From contig JAJFKV010000025.1 in assembly GCA_021773055.1 (NCBI GenBank), forward strand, positions 35,577 to 99,576: DNA of 64,000 bases. The letters run 5' to 3'. Of this stretch, positions 24,087 to 34,176 are shown in pieces. This DNA is from Woeseiaceae bacterium. Lineage in GTDB: Bacteria; Pseudomonadota; Gammaproteobacteria; Steroidobacterales; Woeseiaceae. The position numbers and the translations under genes are program-made. A model generated the notes under the pieces. That model made no database searches and had not been told where the DNA came from. It saw only the letters and a program-made list of their open reading frames with translations. Numbering within the stretch: the first letter of the stretch is position 1; each line of letters begins with the position of its first letter.

Positions 24087-25460
24087 ATGGCCGCAATAGA
24101 GAAACGCTCACGGGAAGACTGGCAGGAACTCGACAAGAACCACCACCTGCACCCGTTTACCAATCACAAAGAGCTGCACGAGCAACGCTCGCGGATCATC
24201 ACGCGTGCGGATGGCGTCTATATTTTCGATGCAGACGGCAACAGGATTCTGGATGGTATGTCGGGTCTGTGGTGTGTGAATGCGGGCTACGGGAGGCAGG
24301 AGTTGATCACGGCCGCATCTGCACAGATGCAGGAATTGCCGTACTACAATAATTTCTTCCAGTGTGCGCACCCTCCTGTCATCGAACTTTCTTCATTGTT
24401 GAAAGAAGTTAGCCAGCCGCAGTTCAACAGAGTGTTCTTTGCCGGTTCCGGTTCCGAGTCAAACGACACCATCGTACGCATGGTACGAACCTACTGGGAT
24501 CTGATGGGGCAACCGGAACGGCATACGATAATCAGTCGCGATAATGCGTATCACGGCTCAACCGTGGCGGCGGCCAGCCTGGGCGGTATGAAGGCCATGC
24601 ACAAACAGAGCGGGCTGCCGATTCCCGGGATTGTGCATGTCGATCAGCCCTACTGGTTTGGCAGTGACCAGGCCTTGTCACCAGATGAATTCGGCATTGT
24701 AGCGGCTCGCTCCATCGAGGCGAAAATCAAGGAACTCGGAGCAGACAAGATCGCCGCGTTTATCGGAGAACCGATTCAGGGTGCCGGTGGCGTTATTGTG
24801 CCGCCGGATACGTACTGGCCGGAAGTCCAACGAATCTGTGATGAATACGGCATCCTCTTGATTGCCGACGAAGTGATAACAGGGTTTGGCCGACTGGGTG
24901 AATGGTTCGGCTCAGACTACTTTTCAATAACTCCTGATTTCATGCCGTTCGCCAAGGGCGTTACATCGGGCTATCTGCCACTGGGTGGCGTGATGGTCAG
25001 CGACCGGGTTGCCGACGTTCTTATCGACAAGGCAGGTGAGTTCTTCCATGGTTACACCTACTCCGGGCACCCGGCGTCCTGTGCCGTTGCCATCGCAAAT
25101 CTGAAGCTGATTCAGCGCGACAATCTTGTCGGACGTATCAAGGACGATATCGGCCCCTACCTACAAGGGAAATGGGCCGCCCTGGCTGATCATCCATTGG
25201 TCGGGGATACTCGCATGGTCGGTCTCATGGGCGCGTTCGAAATCGTCAAGAGCAAGAGTCCGTTGCAGCGCTTTGACCAGGAGCAGGGCGCAGGTGGGAA
25301 GTGCCGAGACCATCTCATTGCAAATGGCGTTTGCATGCGTGCCGTTGGCGATACGATTATTTGTGCACCACCGTTCATCCTCTCGCACGGCGAGGCAGAT
25401 GAATTGATTGAAACGACCTGGAAGGCGCTCGATCTGACGCAAGCTGCGTTGGCGGAGTAG
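24087..25460 (+). CDS. spuC: Polyamine:pyruvate aminotransferase (SpuC-like, class III)
   Basis: A 457-residue PLP-dependent class III aminotransferase. Start at 24087, because a TGAGG box lies 6 nt upstream; an in-frame ATG at 24069 overlaps the previous gene. Recognition blocks of Pseudomonas SpuC are conserved: HHLHPFTNHKELHE, GMSGLWCVNAGYGR, GSGSESNDTIVRMVR, EPIQGAGGVIVPPDTYWP and DEVITGFGRLGEWFGS. The PLP lysine is Lys290 in PFAKGVTSGYLPLGG. It transfers an amino group from putrescine or another diamine to pyruvate. Neighbours puuD and a PuuA-like synthetase confirm the polyamine context. Other omega-transaminase substrates remain possible. Confidence 0.92.
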   Translation: MAAIEKRSREDWQELDKNHHLHPFTNHKELHEQRSRIITRADGVYIFDADGNRILDGMSGLWCVNAGYGRQELITAASAQMQELPYYNNFFQCAHPPVIELSSLLKEVSQPQFNRVFFAGSGSESNDTIVRMVRTYWDLMGQPERHTIISRDNAYHGSTVAAASLGGMKAMHKQSGLPIPGIVHVDQPYWFGSDQALSPDEFGIVAARSIEAKIKELGADKIAAFIGEPIQGAGGVIVPPDTYWPEVQRICDEYGILLIADEVITGFGRLGEWFGSDYFSITPDFMPFAKGVTSGYLPLGGVMVSDRVADVLIDKAGEFFHGYTYSGHPASCAVAIANLKLIQRDNLVGRIKDDIGPYLQGKWAALADHPLVGDTRMVGLMGAFEIVKSKSPLQRFDQEQGAGGKCRDHLIANGVCMRAVGDTIICAPPFILSHGEADELIETTWKALDLTQAALAE

Positions 25461-25465
25461 TCGCG

Positions 25466-26416
25466 ATGGATAAACACGATAACGATCATGCAATAACTCG
25501 CGAGGACCTTCGCGGTACGACACCCGAGCCCACCTACGGCGGTGTAACCTCGTTCATGCGCCGCAAGTATACGAAGGACATGAGCGGTGTCGATGTAGCC
25601 GTTCTGGGAGTGCCGTTCGATACAGCAACCACCAATCGACCAGGTACTCGGCTGGGGCCACGAGCGATCCGCAATGCGTCAACCATCATGGCGTGGGAGC
25701 GGCCCTACGGCATGGATTTTGATCCATTCGAAAAGCTCGCTGTAGTTGATGCCGGCGATGCTCATTTCGACTTCGGCCGGCCGGAACAGGTGCCGGATGC
25801 GATCGAAGCGGCCGCGTACGGAATTATATCGAAGGGCCCGGGCCTGCTGACGCTGGGCGGTGATCACTTCATCTCCTATCCGTTGCTTAAAGCGCATGTC
25901 AGCAAACACGGCGGCCCAATTTCAATTTTGCATTTTGATGCTCACAGCGATACCTGGGCCGATGAGAACGACCGCATCGATCATGGCACCATGTTTTGGT
26001 GGGCAACGAAACAAGGCCTGATTGATCCTGCGACATCGGTGCAGATCGGAATACGAACGTCGAATCCAGATACTTTGGGCTTCAATATTATCGACGCAAC
26101 GAAGGTGCACTCGCAGTCAATCGAGGCCACCGTCGCAGCAGCCCGAAAATGGCTTGGCGACACGCCGGTTTATGTGACTTTCGACATCGATTGCCTGGAC
26201 CCAAGCTACGCCCCGGGAACCGGAACACCGGTTTGTGGCGGTCTGACCAGTCATCAGGCGATGTCTGTTTTACGCGGGCTGCAGGGTATCAACGTGATCG
26301 GCATGGACGTCGTTGAGGTTGCGCCAGCCTATGACGTCGGGGAAATCACCGCGTTGGCGGCGAGCCATATCGCTATGGAGTTGCTGTACCTGTACGCTAA
26401 TCGCCCGGTATCTTAA
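25466..26416 (+). CDS. speB: Agmatinase
   Basis: A 316-residue ureohydrolase, 5 nt after the aminotransferase gene with a GGAG box. The two-manganese ligands are in GGDHFISYPLL, HFDAHSDTW and TFDIDCLDPSYAPGTGTP. The stretch around GLIDPATSVQIGIRT and the C-terminal GMDVVEVAPAYDVGEITALAAS closely follow E. coli SpeB, which hydrolyses agmatine to putrescine and urea. Guanidinobutyrase is the main alternative, since Pseudomonas uses such enzymes in arginine and agmatine breakdown. Its last 4 nt overlap convergently with a TetR gene. Confidence 0.9.
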   Translation: MDKHDNDHAITREDLRGTTPEPTYGGVTSFMRRKYTKDMSGVDVAVLGVPFDTATTNRPGTRLGPRAIRNASTIMAWERPYGMDFDPFEKLAVVDAGDAHFDFGRPEQVPDAIEAAAYGIISKGPGLLTLGGDHFISYPLLKAHVSKHGGPISILHFDAHSDTWADENDRIDHGTMFWWATKQGLIDPATSVQIGIRTSNPDTLGFNIIDATKVHSQSIEATVAAARKWLGDTPVYVTFDIDCLDPSYAPGTGTPVCGGLTSHQAMSVLRGLQGINVIGMDVVEVAPAYDVGEITALAASHIAMELLYLYANRPVS

Positions 26417-27102
26417 GTGACGGTAGCCGTTTTTGGCTGCCAGTCCGCCGGCATATCGCCCGGCAGGAAAATCGCGATGATCAGTTCCGAAATCGCCTCC
26501 AGCGTCGCGGGATCCTCAATATCAATTCCGCTTGAGGCCTTGAGCTCATTGCCAAGCGCCAGCAGGCCGCCCGAGGAGAGGCGAATCATGCTGAACAGCA
26601 GGGCAGGATCGCCAGCCGGCGTGACACCTAATTCCTGTAATTTTCCGATCATGCGGAAAGTCACTTCGAACAACGGTTTCAGGTGTTCTTCGATGAGCCA
26701 GTCGAGCCTCGGGTTTGGATAACTCGCCTCTTGCACCATCACTTTGTGCAAAGCGGGCTGGCTTTTCGCATAGGTTACGTAGGCACGAATCAGCGCAGAC
26801 ATGCGCATCTTCGGGCACATGTCCCGGTATTCTTCCAATGACTTTGCCAGAGACAGCGTAAATGCGCTGAATATGTAGTCGGCGGCCGCGCGCCAGAGTT
26901 GGTCTTTGTTCTTGAAGTGGTAGGTGATCAGTGGATGGTGTACACCGGCCCGTTCTGCTATGTCACGTGTCGATGTACCTTTGAATCCGTTCTCTGAGAA
27001 CGCTTCGACCGCAGCATCGAGAAGTTTTCGCTGCGTAACAATGCTGCGCTGTTGTTGTTTACGCACCGGTGGGTCCGATTGCAGAGCGGATTCTTGTAAC
27101 AT
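26413..27102 (-). CDS. TetR family transcriptional regulator
   Basis: A 229-residue regulator. ATG at 27102 is preferred because GGGA lies 6 nt upstream; a TTG four codons earlier is in frame. The helix-turn-helix runs from about 20 to 65 (GTSTRDIAERAGVHHPLITYHFKNKDQLW). The C-terminal ligand domain is of the larger 150-residue kind. It converges on agmatinase with a 4-nt stop overlap, so it may or may not control the polyamine genes. A promoter with an overlapping CTGGTCCAG palindrome lies upstream. Confidence 0.9.
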   Translation of the reverse strand: MLQESALQSDPPVRKQQQRSIVTQRKLLDAAVEAFSENGFKGTSTRDIAERAGVHHPLITYHFKNKDQLWRAAADYIFSAFTLSLAKSLEEYRDMCPKMRMSALIRAYVTYAKSQPALHKVMVQEASYPNPRLDWLIEEHLKPLFEVTFRMIGKLQELGVTPAGDPALLFSMIRLSSGGLLALGNELKASSGIDIEDPATLEAISELIIAIFLPGDMPADWQPKTATVT

Positions 27103-27153
27103 TATTTTTCCCAAACTGGATCAATTCCGCCAACAATAACGGGATTTATCCAC

Positions 27154-27189
27154 CTGGTCCAGTATGGGAATATTTTACCGTATAGACAA
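27154..27189 (-). promoter_or_regulatory. Candidate promoter and operator of the TetR gene
   Basis: On the minus strand TTGTCT (27189-27184), a 17-nt spacer and CATACT (27166-27161) make a plausible sigma-70 promoter. The palindrome CTGGTCCAG (27154-27162) overlaps the -10 box, where an autorepressor would bind. Neither element has been tested. Confidence 0.35.
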
Positions 27190-27203
27190 GATAACCACTC
27201 GAA

Positions 27204-30131
27204 TCATTCGAGCGCGAACATCATTCGGACGCCGACAACTTTCTCGATGAGCACACCATTCTCGATCACGCCTTCGAATTCCCATTTCTCCACGGCCTTT
27301 CTGGCGGCGTTGACGAAGGTGTCGCCAGGTTCGGAGTTCCGGATTTCAATATCCTTAACCGTACCATCGGTCTTTACCGTGAACACGACATCTACCCAGC
27401 CGGACAGGCCACGGCGTTCTGCACCGCGCGGGTACTTGGGTGACACATATCTGGTGCGATTCAATGAGCTGACAGCGGCTGGTTGTTGAGCTTTAGCAAC
27501 AGTTTGCTCAGGCTGAGCTGGCTTGCCGGCTTCGCCGGCTGCTGTGCTGGCCTCGGTATTTGCATCCGTAAGCGGCGCTGCGGAGTCCGCTGCCGGCTGT
27601 TGCAGAGCGGCGAGTCTTTCGGCTTCTGCCACTCGTTCTGCTGCGGCAAGTCTTTCGGCTTCTGCTACTCGTTCTGCATCGGCAATTCGTTCAGCTTCTG
27701 CGACTCGGTCTGCCTCGGCAAGTCTTTCAATCTCGGCCAGCCTATCTGCCTCCGCCTTTCGTTCGGCCGCCGCGAGTCTTTCTGCCTCTGCCCGGCGATC
27801 GGCTTCCGCACGACGCTGCTGTTCAGCAATCGCTGCGCGAGTGTTTGCCAGCGCCGTTACCGTTGACGCGACCTCGACATTGGCCGGATCGAGCGCATGC
27901 GCCTCCGCCAGAATATCTTCAGCTGTGTTCAGATCACCGTTATCCATGGCCGTGCGCGCTTGAAATGCAAGCTTGCCGGCGATAGCGCTGAGCCCCTGAC
28001 GTGCGGCTGTGTTCCCGGCATCGTTCGACAAAACGAGCTGGTAATAATAACGAGCGTTGTCATTCGCAGGGCTCATCAACTCACCGGCATCGAGTCTGGC
28101 AGCTGCCTTGGCGAGTACACTGTCGACTTGTTGCGCGCTGCGTCCGGCGCTGAGTTCAGCATCGACAACGTTGATCTCCGTATTGTCCGCGACATTCAGA
28201 TTGCGAGCGGCACTCAACGCGACCGCCGCATCTTCGAAGCGGTTCTCGCGAATCGCAACACGAGCACCGTCAAGGTGACCCCGTAATTGCATCTGTGCCA
28301 GTTGCGCATTCAGGAACGGCAGTCGTGAATTTTCCGGATCAACTGCGGCAACGCGCCGCAGTGCAGCTTCGGTATCATCCAGCTGCGATTCCAGCAGTGC
28401 CGTTTCTGCCATTCCCAGCGCCTGTCCGACGACGGCGTCTAACTCGGCAGCGACAATAGAATTCTCCGGATCAGCAGCTAATGCCGAGGCGAACATCTCG
28501 ATCGCATTGCTGCCCACGGGGTTAAAAATCTGTCCAGCATCACGAGCAAGCCTGGCTTCATCCAGCAATGCCGATACATCCACAGTAGCGGCCAGCGGTG
28601 CTGCTTCCTCGAATACGGCATCGGCCTCGGTAATGGAGGGCGTGCTCTTTATCTCTACCGGCCGAACGGTCGCGTCGTCCGACCCGCTCATGAGCCAGAA
28701 CGAGGCGCTCGCGACGATGGCGACGGCCACAACGCCGATACCCATGATCTTTGGGGCACGGAACAATGAACCGCCGGATCCCGAGGTATCTGCGGGTAAT
28801 CCGTCTACAGCCAGGTCGAGATTGGATGTGTCTTTGACCGGCGGCGCGCCCGGAGCGGATTCTGTTTTCTTGTCGGACCTGAATTTATTGCCGACCGAAC
28901 CAATCAGTCCGGTAACGGTTTCTACAAAGCTTGAATCGTCCTGACCGAACGCATCTGCGAGGCCGTCTTCAACCGGAGAACTGCCATTCACTGCAGTTGC
29001 TGAGCCTAAAGGCGGGTCCGCCGGCGCTACGGATTCGACTGGTTTGGGTTTGGGTACGGGCGCGGGGGCTGCTACCGGTTTGGGCGCAGGCTTCGGTGTT
29101 ACTTTGGCAACTGGTTTTGGCGCGGGCTTTGCTGCCGGCTTGGGCGCTGGTTTGGCCGCCGCAGGCTTCGGGCTCGCCGGAATACCTTTGGACTTGAATG
29201 CAACATCCGGCGCTTCAAGATGGTGCTTGACTGAGGACTCGACCGCAAGTCGCGCTCGGCCTGGCGATACAGGTTTCAGGAGGAAGCGATAGACTTTGCC
29301 ACGGTTGATGAGGTCCATCAGCATTTCGCCGTCATCGCGACGACCTGCAACGATAGAGACCAGCCTCGCTGAGCCTTTGCGGAGATGCTGCGTTAGTTGT
29401 TCGATTTTTTCGCCGACCATGGCGGCATCAACAACTGCAACGCCGATTTTGTGTTTTCGAATTATTTCGTTCGCCTGGCCCAGGGTGTTCGCGTAATAAA
29501 CTTTGTGCATGCCGCGTGAAGAGTCCTTGATGGTCTCCAGGAACTCCTGGTCCTTGGTTAACACGAGAACGTCAACGGCACCCGAGCCAACACTTGCTGC
29601 TTCCGAAACTTTCTTCGGGTCCAGCACCGGCAAACGGCCAGTGCCATCACTAATTATTGTAGAGCCGTTTTCCGAAGTCTCCATGACAATATGCTCGGCC
29701 GACATATCCACACTTGCGGTCGTATCGTTAGCTGATTCCGCGAGTGCCATCAAACGCATCTGACGGGTCGCGTTTTCAACAAGCTTCAGCAGCCCATCTC
29801 CGGTGACGCTGCCGCTTACCACCTGGAATACTTCTTCTTCGCCGACGAGCGCTTCCACGTCGGTGGTTGAATTACCGGCAAGCAATATACCGATTGTGTC
29901 CGGCGAACGTTTCTTCGCCTCACGAAGTGCATCGAGCCCGCTCATACCCGGAAGGTCGTGAGCGGTAATAATTACGTTAATCGGCGTTTCGACTAGAGTG
30001 TTGAGAGCTTCGCTTCCGCTGGTCGCGCAATGCACCGTATAGCGGTCATTGAACCCCGAACTGAGATTGTCCAGAGTGCTTTGCTCACTATGCAGTAACA
30101 ATACCTGTGTTTTATATTCGTCCAACGGCAC
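27204..30131 (-). CDS. Hybrid receiver-domain / TonB C-terminal membrane protein
   Basis: A 975-residue protein with an unusual domain order. Residues 7-125 form a receiver-like domain whose phospho-Asp position is Ala57 (ITAHDLPGMSG), so it is a pseudo-receiver. Residues 187-305 form a second receiver-like domain with Asp235 (VVDAAM) and Lys286 (LLKP). A Pro/Ala/Lys-rich linker (318-370) and a low-complexity stretch lead to one membrane helix (463-481). Then come TPR-like helices (about 495-740), a charged Ala-Glu-Arg coiled coil (about 745-840) and a TonB C-terminal domain (about 885-975: SPKYPRGAERRGLSGWVDV). The GTG start has a GGAGG box. No exbB/exbD or TonB-dependent receptor is adjacent. 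Partners are unknown. Confidence 0.8.
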   Translation of the reverse strand: MPLDEYKTQVLLLHSEQSTLDNLSSGFNDRYTVHCATSGSEALNTLVETPINVIITAHDLPGMSGLDALREAKKRSPDTIGILLAGNSTTDVEALVGEEEVFQVVSGSVTGDGLLKLVENATRQMRLMALAESANDTTASVDMSAEHIVMETSENGSTIISDGTGRLPVLDPKKVSEAASVGSGAVDVLVLTKDQEFLETIKDSSRGMHKVYYANTLGQANEIIRKHKIGVAVVDAAMVGEKIEQLTQHLRKGSARLVSIVAGRRDDGEMLMDLINRGKVYRFLLKPVSPGRARLAVESSVKHHLEAPDVAFKSKGIPASPKPAAAKPAPKPAAKPAPKPVAKVTPKPAPKPVAAPAPVPKPKPVESVAPADPPLGSATAVNGSSPVEDGLADAFGQDDSSFVETVTGLIGSVGNKFRSDKKTESAPGAPPVKDTSNLDLAVDGLPADTSGSGGSLFRAPKIMGIGVVAVAIVASASFWLMSGSDDATVRPVEIKSTPSITEADAVFEEAAPLAATVDVSALLDEARLARDAGQIFNPVGSNAIEMFASALAADPENSIVAAELDAVVGQALGMAETALLESQLDDTEAALRRVAAVDPENSRLPFLNAQLAQMQLRGHLDGARVAIRENRFEDAAVALSAARNLNVADNTEINVVDAELSAGRSAQQVDSVLAKAAARLDAGELMSPANDNARYYYQLVLSNDAGNTAARQGLSAIAGKLAFQARTAMDNGDLNTAEDILAEAHALDPANVEVASTVTALANTRAAIAEQQRRAEADRRAEAERLAAAERKAEADRLAEIERLAEADRVAEAERIADAERVAEAERLAAAERVAEAERLAALQQPAADSAAPLTDANTEASTAAGEAGKPAQPEQTVAKAQQPAAVSSLNRTRYVSPKYPRGAERRGLSGWVDVVFTVKTDGTVKDIEIRNSEPGDTFVNAARKAVEKWEFEGVIENGVLIEKVVGVRMMFALE
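27585..27825 (-). repeat. In-gene repeats encoding a charged coiled coil
   Basis: Roughly 18- to 24-base units encoding variants of AEAERLA and AEADRVA are tandemly repeated inside the TonB-hybrid gene. They create an about 90-residue continuous heptad-like helix between the TPR-like region and the TonB domain. TolA and related energy transducers carry comparable helical spacers that span the periplasm. The repeats keep the reading frame. Confidence 0.7.
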
Positions 30132-30369
30132 TTCGCTTCCTCCAAAGTCTTATGTCGAATCGCTCGCGCGGTCCTTGCGTCAAAGTAGTATAGCCTTGGG
30201 TTTCAGCGAGAACGTCGTCCGGTCGCGACAGAATGCCGGAACTGTGACGCGGCGCACAGTGAAAGTGCAGGGCGCGTCACGTTTGCCGTTACTGCGTCAG
30301 TGGGAAACGCGACTTACCGCAGCAGCACTGGCTTTGCGGTATTCTGACGGTCGCCAAGTGAACTTTTGA

Positions 30370-32292
30370 TCAGTCGCTGGCGCCTCGATTCTCGATCTCT
30401 GTTTTTAAAGCATTTATGGCGTCGTCAAGCGACATAACCTGTTGGCTCTTGGAGCCAATCCGGCGTACTGCGACCGATCGATTGTCGAGTTCTCGCTGAC
30501 CGACCGCAAACTGTACCGGCACTTTAGCGACGCTGTGTTCACGAACTTTGTAAGAGATCTTCTCGTTGCGAAGGTCGGTCTCAGCTCGCAATCCTGCAGC
30601 ACTAAGCAGTGTTTCAATCTCTGTAGCGTATTCGTCCGCATCAGATGTAATCGTTAATATCTTGACCTGTACCGGCGCGAGCCACAGTGGCAGGTTGCCG
30701 GCGTGGTGCTCGATCAAAATACCCATGAAGCGTTCGAGCGACCCGAAGATGGCGCGATGCAGCATTACGGGCAAATGCTTTTCGCCATCCTCGCCGATGT
30801 AAGCAGCGCCGAGTCGTCCCGGCATGTTGAGGTCAACCTGCAGGGTGCCACATTGCCAGTCACGACCTATCGCATCACGCAGCACGAACTCGAGTTTGGG
30901 TCCGTAAAAGGCGCCTTCGCCGGGATTGTGGGTGTACTCGAGCCCAGCAACATCGAGCGCTTTCACGAGGGCTGCCTCAGCCTGATCCCAGACGGCATCT
31001 TCACCGACCCGGACTTCCGGTCGATCGGCGAACTTGATGCGAACGTCGGCAAAGCCAAACGTTTTGTAGATACCGAGTATCAGGTCGCAAACGGCGATCG
31101 ACTCTGCGGTGATCTGCTCGGGCGTGCAAAAAATATGTGCGTCGTCTTGTGTAAAGGCGCGCACTCGCATCATGCCGTGCAGTGCACCGGACGGTTCGTA
31201 GCGGTGGCACTTGCCAAATTCAGCCAGTCGAACCGGCAGGTCCCGGTAACTGGTAATACCCTGTTTGAATACTTGTACATGGCCGGGGCAGTTCATCGGT
31301 TTAACGGCGTAAACGCGTCCGTCGACAGTCTCTGACGTAAACATGTTGTCGCCAAAAGCCGCGTTGTGGCCGGACTTCTCCCACAACGCTTTCGCCATAA
31401 TTTCAGGGGTATTGATCTCCTGGTAACCGGCTTCGTTTTGTTCTTGCCGCATGTAGCCGATCAGCGACTGGAACACAGACCAGCCATTCGGATGCCAGAA
31501 AACGGCTCCCGGCGCTTCTTCCTGGAAATGGAACAGATCCATGACCCGACCTAAACGGCGGTGATCGCGTTTTTCGGCTTCCTCGAGCATACGCAGGTGC
31601 TGGCGTAACTGCTTGTCGTTTGACCAGGCGGTGCCGTAGATACGCTGCAACATTTCGTTGTCGGAGTCACCGCGCCAGTACGCACCAGATACATGCGTTA
31701 ACTTGAATGATTTGCCGAGTTTGCCGGTTGTCGGAAGATGTGGGCCACGGCAGAGGTCGATGAAATCTCCCTGACGGTATAGCGTCAAATCCTCTGTGGA
31801 TGGAATGCTCTCAATAATCTCGGCTTTGTAATTTTCACCCATGCCGCGGAAAAATTCGGCTGCTTTGTCGCGTTCCCAAACCTCACGTTCGATGGGTTCG
31901 TTGCGGTCCACGATATCCTTCATTCGAGCCTCGATGGTCTCAAGGTCTGCGTCGGTGAATGCTTCCTCGCGCGCGAAGTCGTAGTAAAAACCATTCTCGA
32001 TCGCCGGACCGATGGTTACCTGAGTATCCGGCCATAGCTCTTTCACCGCCTCAGCGAGGACGTGGGCAGCGTCGTGGCGCAAGAGCTCCAGTCCATCATC
32101 GGAATCGCGTGTCAGAATTTCGAGTGCCGCATCGTTTTCGATCGGGCGGCTGAGGTCCCACAGTGCGCCGTCCACTCGAACGGCGACGGCTGCTTTGGCA
32201 AGGCCGGCACCAATACTGGCTGCGACATCGGCGCCACTGACCGCGGCATCAAATTGACGCTCGGAACCATCGGGTAAAGTGATTTTCGGCAT
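30370..32292 (-). CDS. thrS: Threonyl-tRNA synthetase
   Basis: A 640-residue class II synthetase, the usual bacterial length. TGS domain at residues 1-62; editing domain about 63-240 with [11 protein letters not shown]; catalytic core with zinc ligands Cys in [11 protein letters not shown], His in [17 protein letters not shown] and His in [13 protein letters not shown]; anticodon-binding domain from about 540. In many gammaproteobacteria infC follows thrS, but here the next gene, after 238 nt, is the TonB hybrid. It is divergent from glnS across a 118-bp promoter region. Confidence 0.98.
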   Translation of the reverse strand: MPKITLPDGSERQFDAAVSGADVAASIGAGLAKAAVAVRVDGALWDLSRPIENDAALEILTRDSDDGLELLRHDAAHVLAEAVKELWPDTQVTIGPAIENGFYYDFAREEAFTDADLETIEARMKDIVDRNEPIEREVWERDKAAEFFRGMGENYKAEIIESIPSTEDLTLYRQGDFIDLCRGPHLPTTGKLGKSFKLTHVSGAYWRGDSDNEMLQRIYGTAWSNDKQLRQHLRMLEEAEKRDHRRLGRVMDLFHFQEEAPGAVFWHPNGWSVFQSLIGYMRQEQNEAGYQEINTPEIMAKALWEKSGHNAAFGDNMFTSETVDGRVYAVKPMNCPGHVQVFKQGITSYRDLPVRLAEFGKCHRYEPSGALHGMMRVRAFTQDDAHIFCTPEQITAESIAVCDLILGIYKTFGFADVRIKFADRPEVRVGEDAVWDQAEAALVKALDVAGLEYTHNPGEGAFYGPKLEFVLRDAIGRDWQCGTLQVDLNMPGRLGAAYIGEDGEKHLPVMLHRAIFGSLERFMGILIEHHAGNLPLWLAPVQVKILTITSDADEYATEIETLLSAAGLRAETDLRNEKISYKVREHSVAKVPVQFAVGQRELDNRSVAVRRIGSKSQQVMSLDDAINALKTEIENRGASD

Positions 32293-32410
32293 ATTCTAGC
32301 TACTGCTTGGTTTAAGGACGGGACGGCGCGATATTGTACGCGAAATGCCCCGCGGATAAACAACTTGAAGTACAATAGCGCCCCTTCAAAAATCATCCAG
32401 TTAATTCTCC
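32293..32410. promoter_or_regulatory. Divergent thrS / glnS promoter region
   Basis: This 118-bp gap must hold both promoters. TACAAT occurs on the plus strand near 32371, and a TACAAT also occurs on the minus strand near 32333-32338. Either is an acceptable -10 box; the -35 boxes are weak. No threonine operator-like tRNA mimic was recognised. Confidence 0.4.
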
Positions 32411-34093
32411 ATGAGCGAAACCGAAACGCGGGATTTTATCCGCCAGATCATTCACGACGACCTTGAGTCCGGCAAGCATCAGCAGATCGTCACCCGATTT
32501 CCGCCCGAGCCAAACGGTTACCTCCATATCGGGCATGTCATGTCGATCTGCCTGAACTTCGGCGTTGCTGTTGAGACAGGCGGCCGCACGTACTTGCGCT
32601 TCGATGACACCAATCCCGGCAAGGAGAGCGAGGAATTCGTCGCTGCTATTGAGCGCGACGTCCGCTGGCTGGGGTTCGACTGGGCCGATCGGCTGACTCA
32701 CGCATCGGACTACTTCGAGCGCCTTTACGAAGCCGCTGTTGCGCTGGTTGAGATGGGATCCGCGTATGTGGACAGCCTGAGCGCCGAGGAAATTCGTGAA
32801 TATCGCGGGACACTCACCGAACCAGGCAAGAACAGTCCGCATCGGGACCGCAGCGTTGAAGAAAATCTCAAGTTGCTGGCCGCAATGCGCAATGGAGAGT
32901 TCGCCGACGGTGAGCACCTGCTGCGCGCCAGGATCGACATGAGTTCACCTAATATGAATTTGCGCGACCCCGCGTTGTATCGTATTCGGCATGTAACACA
33001 CCAGCACACGGGCGACAGTTGGTGTATCTACCCGATGTATGATTTCGCCCATACCCTGTCCGATGCCTTTGAAGAAATTACGCACTCGCTGTGTACGCTC
33101 GAGTTCGAAGACCATCGTCCACTGTACGACTGGTTTCTCGATCGTCTGCAGCCGGCACATCGCCCGCGCCAGATCGAATTTTCCCGCTTGAACCTTGCTT
33201 ACGCAATCACGAGCAAACGCAAACTCAATGCGCTGGTTGAGGAGGGCATCGTTGAGGGTTGGAATGATCCACGCATGCCAACAATCGCCGGTATGCGGCG
33301 GCGTGGTTATCCGTCGGCAGCGCTAAGAGAGTTTGTGGAACGTGGCGGCGTTACGAAGAAAGACAAGCTGATTGAAATGGGTGTTCTTGAAAACTGTGTT
33401 CGCGAAAATCTCGCTGATGACTCAGAACGCCGCATGGGCGTGCTGCGGCCGTTGAAGGTAGTGCTGACTAACTACCCCGAGGGCAAGATCGAGATGATGG
33501 AGGCAATGAATCATCCTGGCCGTCCCGAACTCGGAACCCGGGAGATGCCGTTCTCGCGTGAGCTGTGGATTGAGCAGGACGACTTCATGGAGGATGCGCC
33601 GCGCAAGTTCTTCCGCCTGAAACCGGGTGGTGAGGTGCGTTTGCGCTTTGGCTATATCATTCGTTGTGACGAAGTTACTAAGAACGAAGCGGGCGAAGTC
33701 GTTGAGCTTCGCTGTAGTTACGATCCGGACACACGTAGTGGTACCGGGACCAGCGATCGTAAGGTGAAGGGGACGATTCACTGGGTCTCTTGTGCTCATG
33801 CTATGGATGCCAGTGTGCGGCTATATGACCGATTGTTTACCGAGCCTAATCCGAACTCAGCTGATGATTTCCACGCTGTCCTGAATAGTGGTTCGCTGCA
33901 AACGGTCGATGCGAAGCTGGAGCCGGCACTTGCGAAACTCGATAGTGGCGTTGCAGTGCAGTTCGAACGGCTGGGTTACTTTTGCACTGACAGCGAAGAG
34001 CATGCTGACGACGCACCGGTGTTCAATCGGATTGTTACCTTGCGCGATTCTTGGGCGAAGCTTGAAAAGCAGGCGATGCAGCAGCAAGGGTAG
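32411..34093 (+). CDS. glnS: Glutaminyl-tRNA synthetase
   Basis: A 560-residue class I synthetase. HIGH signature in [12 protein letters not shown] near residue 34, the KMSKS equivalent in AITSKRKL near 265, [17 protein letters not shown] for the tRNA acceptor end, and a C-terminal beta-barrel anticodon domain with [12 protein letters not shown]. GlnS rather than GltX is indicated by the length and the [14 protein letters not shown] form. Its presence means the organism charges tRNA-Gln directly, as is normal in gammaproteobacteria. It stands alone, 83 nt before a protease gene. Confidence 0.97.
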   Translation: MSETETRDFIRQIIHDDLESGKHQQIVTRFPPEPNGYLHIGHVMSICLNFGVAVETGGRTYLRFDDTNPGKESEEFVAAIERDVRWLGFDWADRLTHASDYFERLYEAAVALVEMGSAYVDSLSAEEIREYRGTLTEPGKNSPHRDRSVEENLKLLAAMRNGEFADGEHLLRARIDMSSPNMNLRDPALYRIRHVTHQHTGDSWCIYPMYDFAHTLSDAFEEITHSLCTLEFEDHRPLYDWFLDRLQPAHRPRQIEFSRLNLAYAITSKRKLNALVEEGIVEGWNDPRMPTIAGMRRRGYPSAALREFVERGGVTKKDKLIEMGVLENCVRENLADDSERRMGVLRPLKVVLTNYPEGKIEMMEAMNHPGRPELGTREMPFSRELWIEQDDFMEDAPRKFFRLKPGGEVRLRFGYIIRCDEVTKNEAGEVVELRCSYDPDTRSGTGTSDRKVKGTIHWVSCAHAMDASVRLYDRLFTEPNPNSADDFHAVLNSGSLQTVDAKLEPALAKLDSGVAVQFERLGYFCTDSEEHADDAPVFNRIVTLRDSWAKLEKQAMQQQG

Positions 34094-34176
34094 GTGTGGT
34101 TGCATCATGTCGGTCTGGCACGTTTGGTCGGTGATGGAACCCAAGAGCGATTAGTTTAGGTATCGAAAGGTTTGCT

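Noticed and set aside
27585-27825. Tandem repeats that might be a CRISPR or minisatellite
   Set aside because: Units are in frame, of variable length and encode a regular charged helix; there are no spacers of constant size.
27523-27963. Long Ala/Ser-rich open frame on the plus strand, opposite the TonB-hybrid gene
   Set aside because: It is the antisense of the repetitive Ala-Glu-Arg coiled-coil coding region, and has no homology, signal or ribosome-binding site.
30049-30369. 106-residue plus-strand frame between thrS and the TonB hybrid
   Set aside because: It overlaps the start of the TonB-hybrid gene antisense, lacks a ribosome-binding site and shows no domain.
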